From JAPOXR01 sp965221935 (GTDB lineage Bacteria; Pseudomonadota; Alphaproteobacteria; Rhodobacterales; Rhodobacteraceae): 64,000 nt of DNA. The translations under genes and the position numbers were made by a program. Each line of letters begins with the position of its first letter. The first letter of the stretch is position 1. Where the stretch lies: assembly GCA_965221935.1 (NCBI GenBank), contig CBDCSZ010000044.1:1-64000 (forward strand). Direction: 5' to 3'. The notes beneath the pieces are model-generated. The model was not told the origin of the DNA and searched no databases. It was given only the letters and a program-made list of their open reading frames with translations. Positions 63,973-64,000 of this stretch are shown one piece after another.

Positions 63973-64000
63973 TCCGGCCGCGGGCCCGGGCCGCGGCCAG

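Larger units (their letters stand above)
61515..64000 (-). pseudogene. Serine recombinase gene split by the DUF4338-IS4 element; 5' part beyond window edge
   Basis: On the minus strand the right edge of the window (64000 to 63983) reads LAAARAR, the end of a resolvase catalytic domain. The protein resumes after the element at 61697 with RGRRGGRPSKLTPELRRQA, then VSDVIRNLSIGRTAFYRHF and ERIRELRG, stopping at 61515. The duplicated target (CGCGGCCGGA) accounts for the shared bases. The same family is at 22260-22560, where the site is uninterrupted. The resolvase may have been a transposon resolvase before being broken. Confidence 0.8.

Noticed and set aside
1..64000. CRISPR arrays, rRNA and tRNA genes
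   Set aside because: No regularly spaced repeats, no conserved rRNA segments and no convincing T-arm (GGTTCGAATCC-like) with paired acceptor stem were found by eye; a tRNA scan would be decisive.

Overview
The window looks like a chromosomal segment of an alphaproteobacterium of moderately high G+C content. The support is the set of conserved neighbourhoods: dnaK-dnaJ, hrcA-grpE, an rph-rdgB-hemW run, KDO/lipopolysaccharide genes and a DotA/TraY homologue. The genome looks littered with mobile DNA: at least five recognisable insertion sequences (IS110, IS6, IS1634-like, IS66, and an IS4-type element with a DUF4338 fusion), a group II intron, fragments of IS481, ISAzo13 and IS256, and two degenerate serine recombinases. 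Several host genes are broken. No rRNA, tRNA or CRISPR array was found.

Layout. 1-6.7 kb: a lipoprotein cut by the left edge, a gene-poor stretch, then on the minus strand cysQ-kdsB, an orphan DotA/TraY-like membrane protein, and alkB. 6.8-12.1 kb: dnaK, dnaJ, then a three-gene module (2-hydroxyacid dehydrogenase plus two overlapping sulfopyruvate decarboxylase subunits) that probably converts sulfolactate to sulfoacetaldehyde. 12.2-17.6 kb: a class II aldolase, mutS, grpE and hrcA. 17.6-23.2 kb: an accessory island (HNH restriction-type nuclease, frameshifted ankyrin ATPase, recombinase and IS481 debris) sitting between hrcA and rph, which are usually divergent neighbours in this class. 23.2-25.7 kb: rph-rdgB-hemW. 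25.7-32.1 kb: a fatty acid desaturase, a foreign-looking GC-rich enolase-superfamily/MFS piece bounded by a 145-bp direct repeat, and a sugar ABC transporter operon with a small coupled membrane ORF. 33.1-40.4 kb: a PQQ dehydrogenase with two in-frame amber codons, a SulP transporter, an ankyrin protein, an orphan DNA methyltransferase, an AhpD-like protein and an OmpA protein. 40.4-47.9 kb: carbohydrate genes (two class II aldolases, a UPF0261 gene split by IS110, a metallo-beta-lactamase-fold hydrolase, a HAD phosphatase and an FGGY kinase). 47.9-64 kb: a transposon graveyard with an intact nested structure (IS66 inside an IS1634-like element inside a small gene), a Na/Pi cotransporter, a group II intron and a 2,275-bp element.

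The most notable signal is in the last 12 kb. Two unrelated insertion sequences carry a DruA-like DUF4338 protein, the domain named for the Druantia anti-phage system. In the IS66 element it is a second gene overlapping the transposase stop (with a -1 frame break at a C6 run). In the 2,275-bp element it is fused in one 667-residue polypeptide to an IS4-type DDE transposase. The latter element has clear terminal inverted repeats and a perfect 10-bp target duplication inside a recombinase gene, so it has moved. This suggests DUF4338 has a role in transposition or target handling; whether it is also defensive cannot be read from the sequence.
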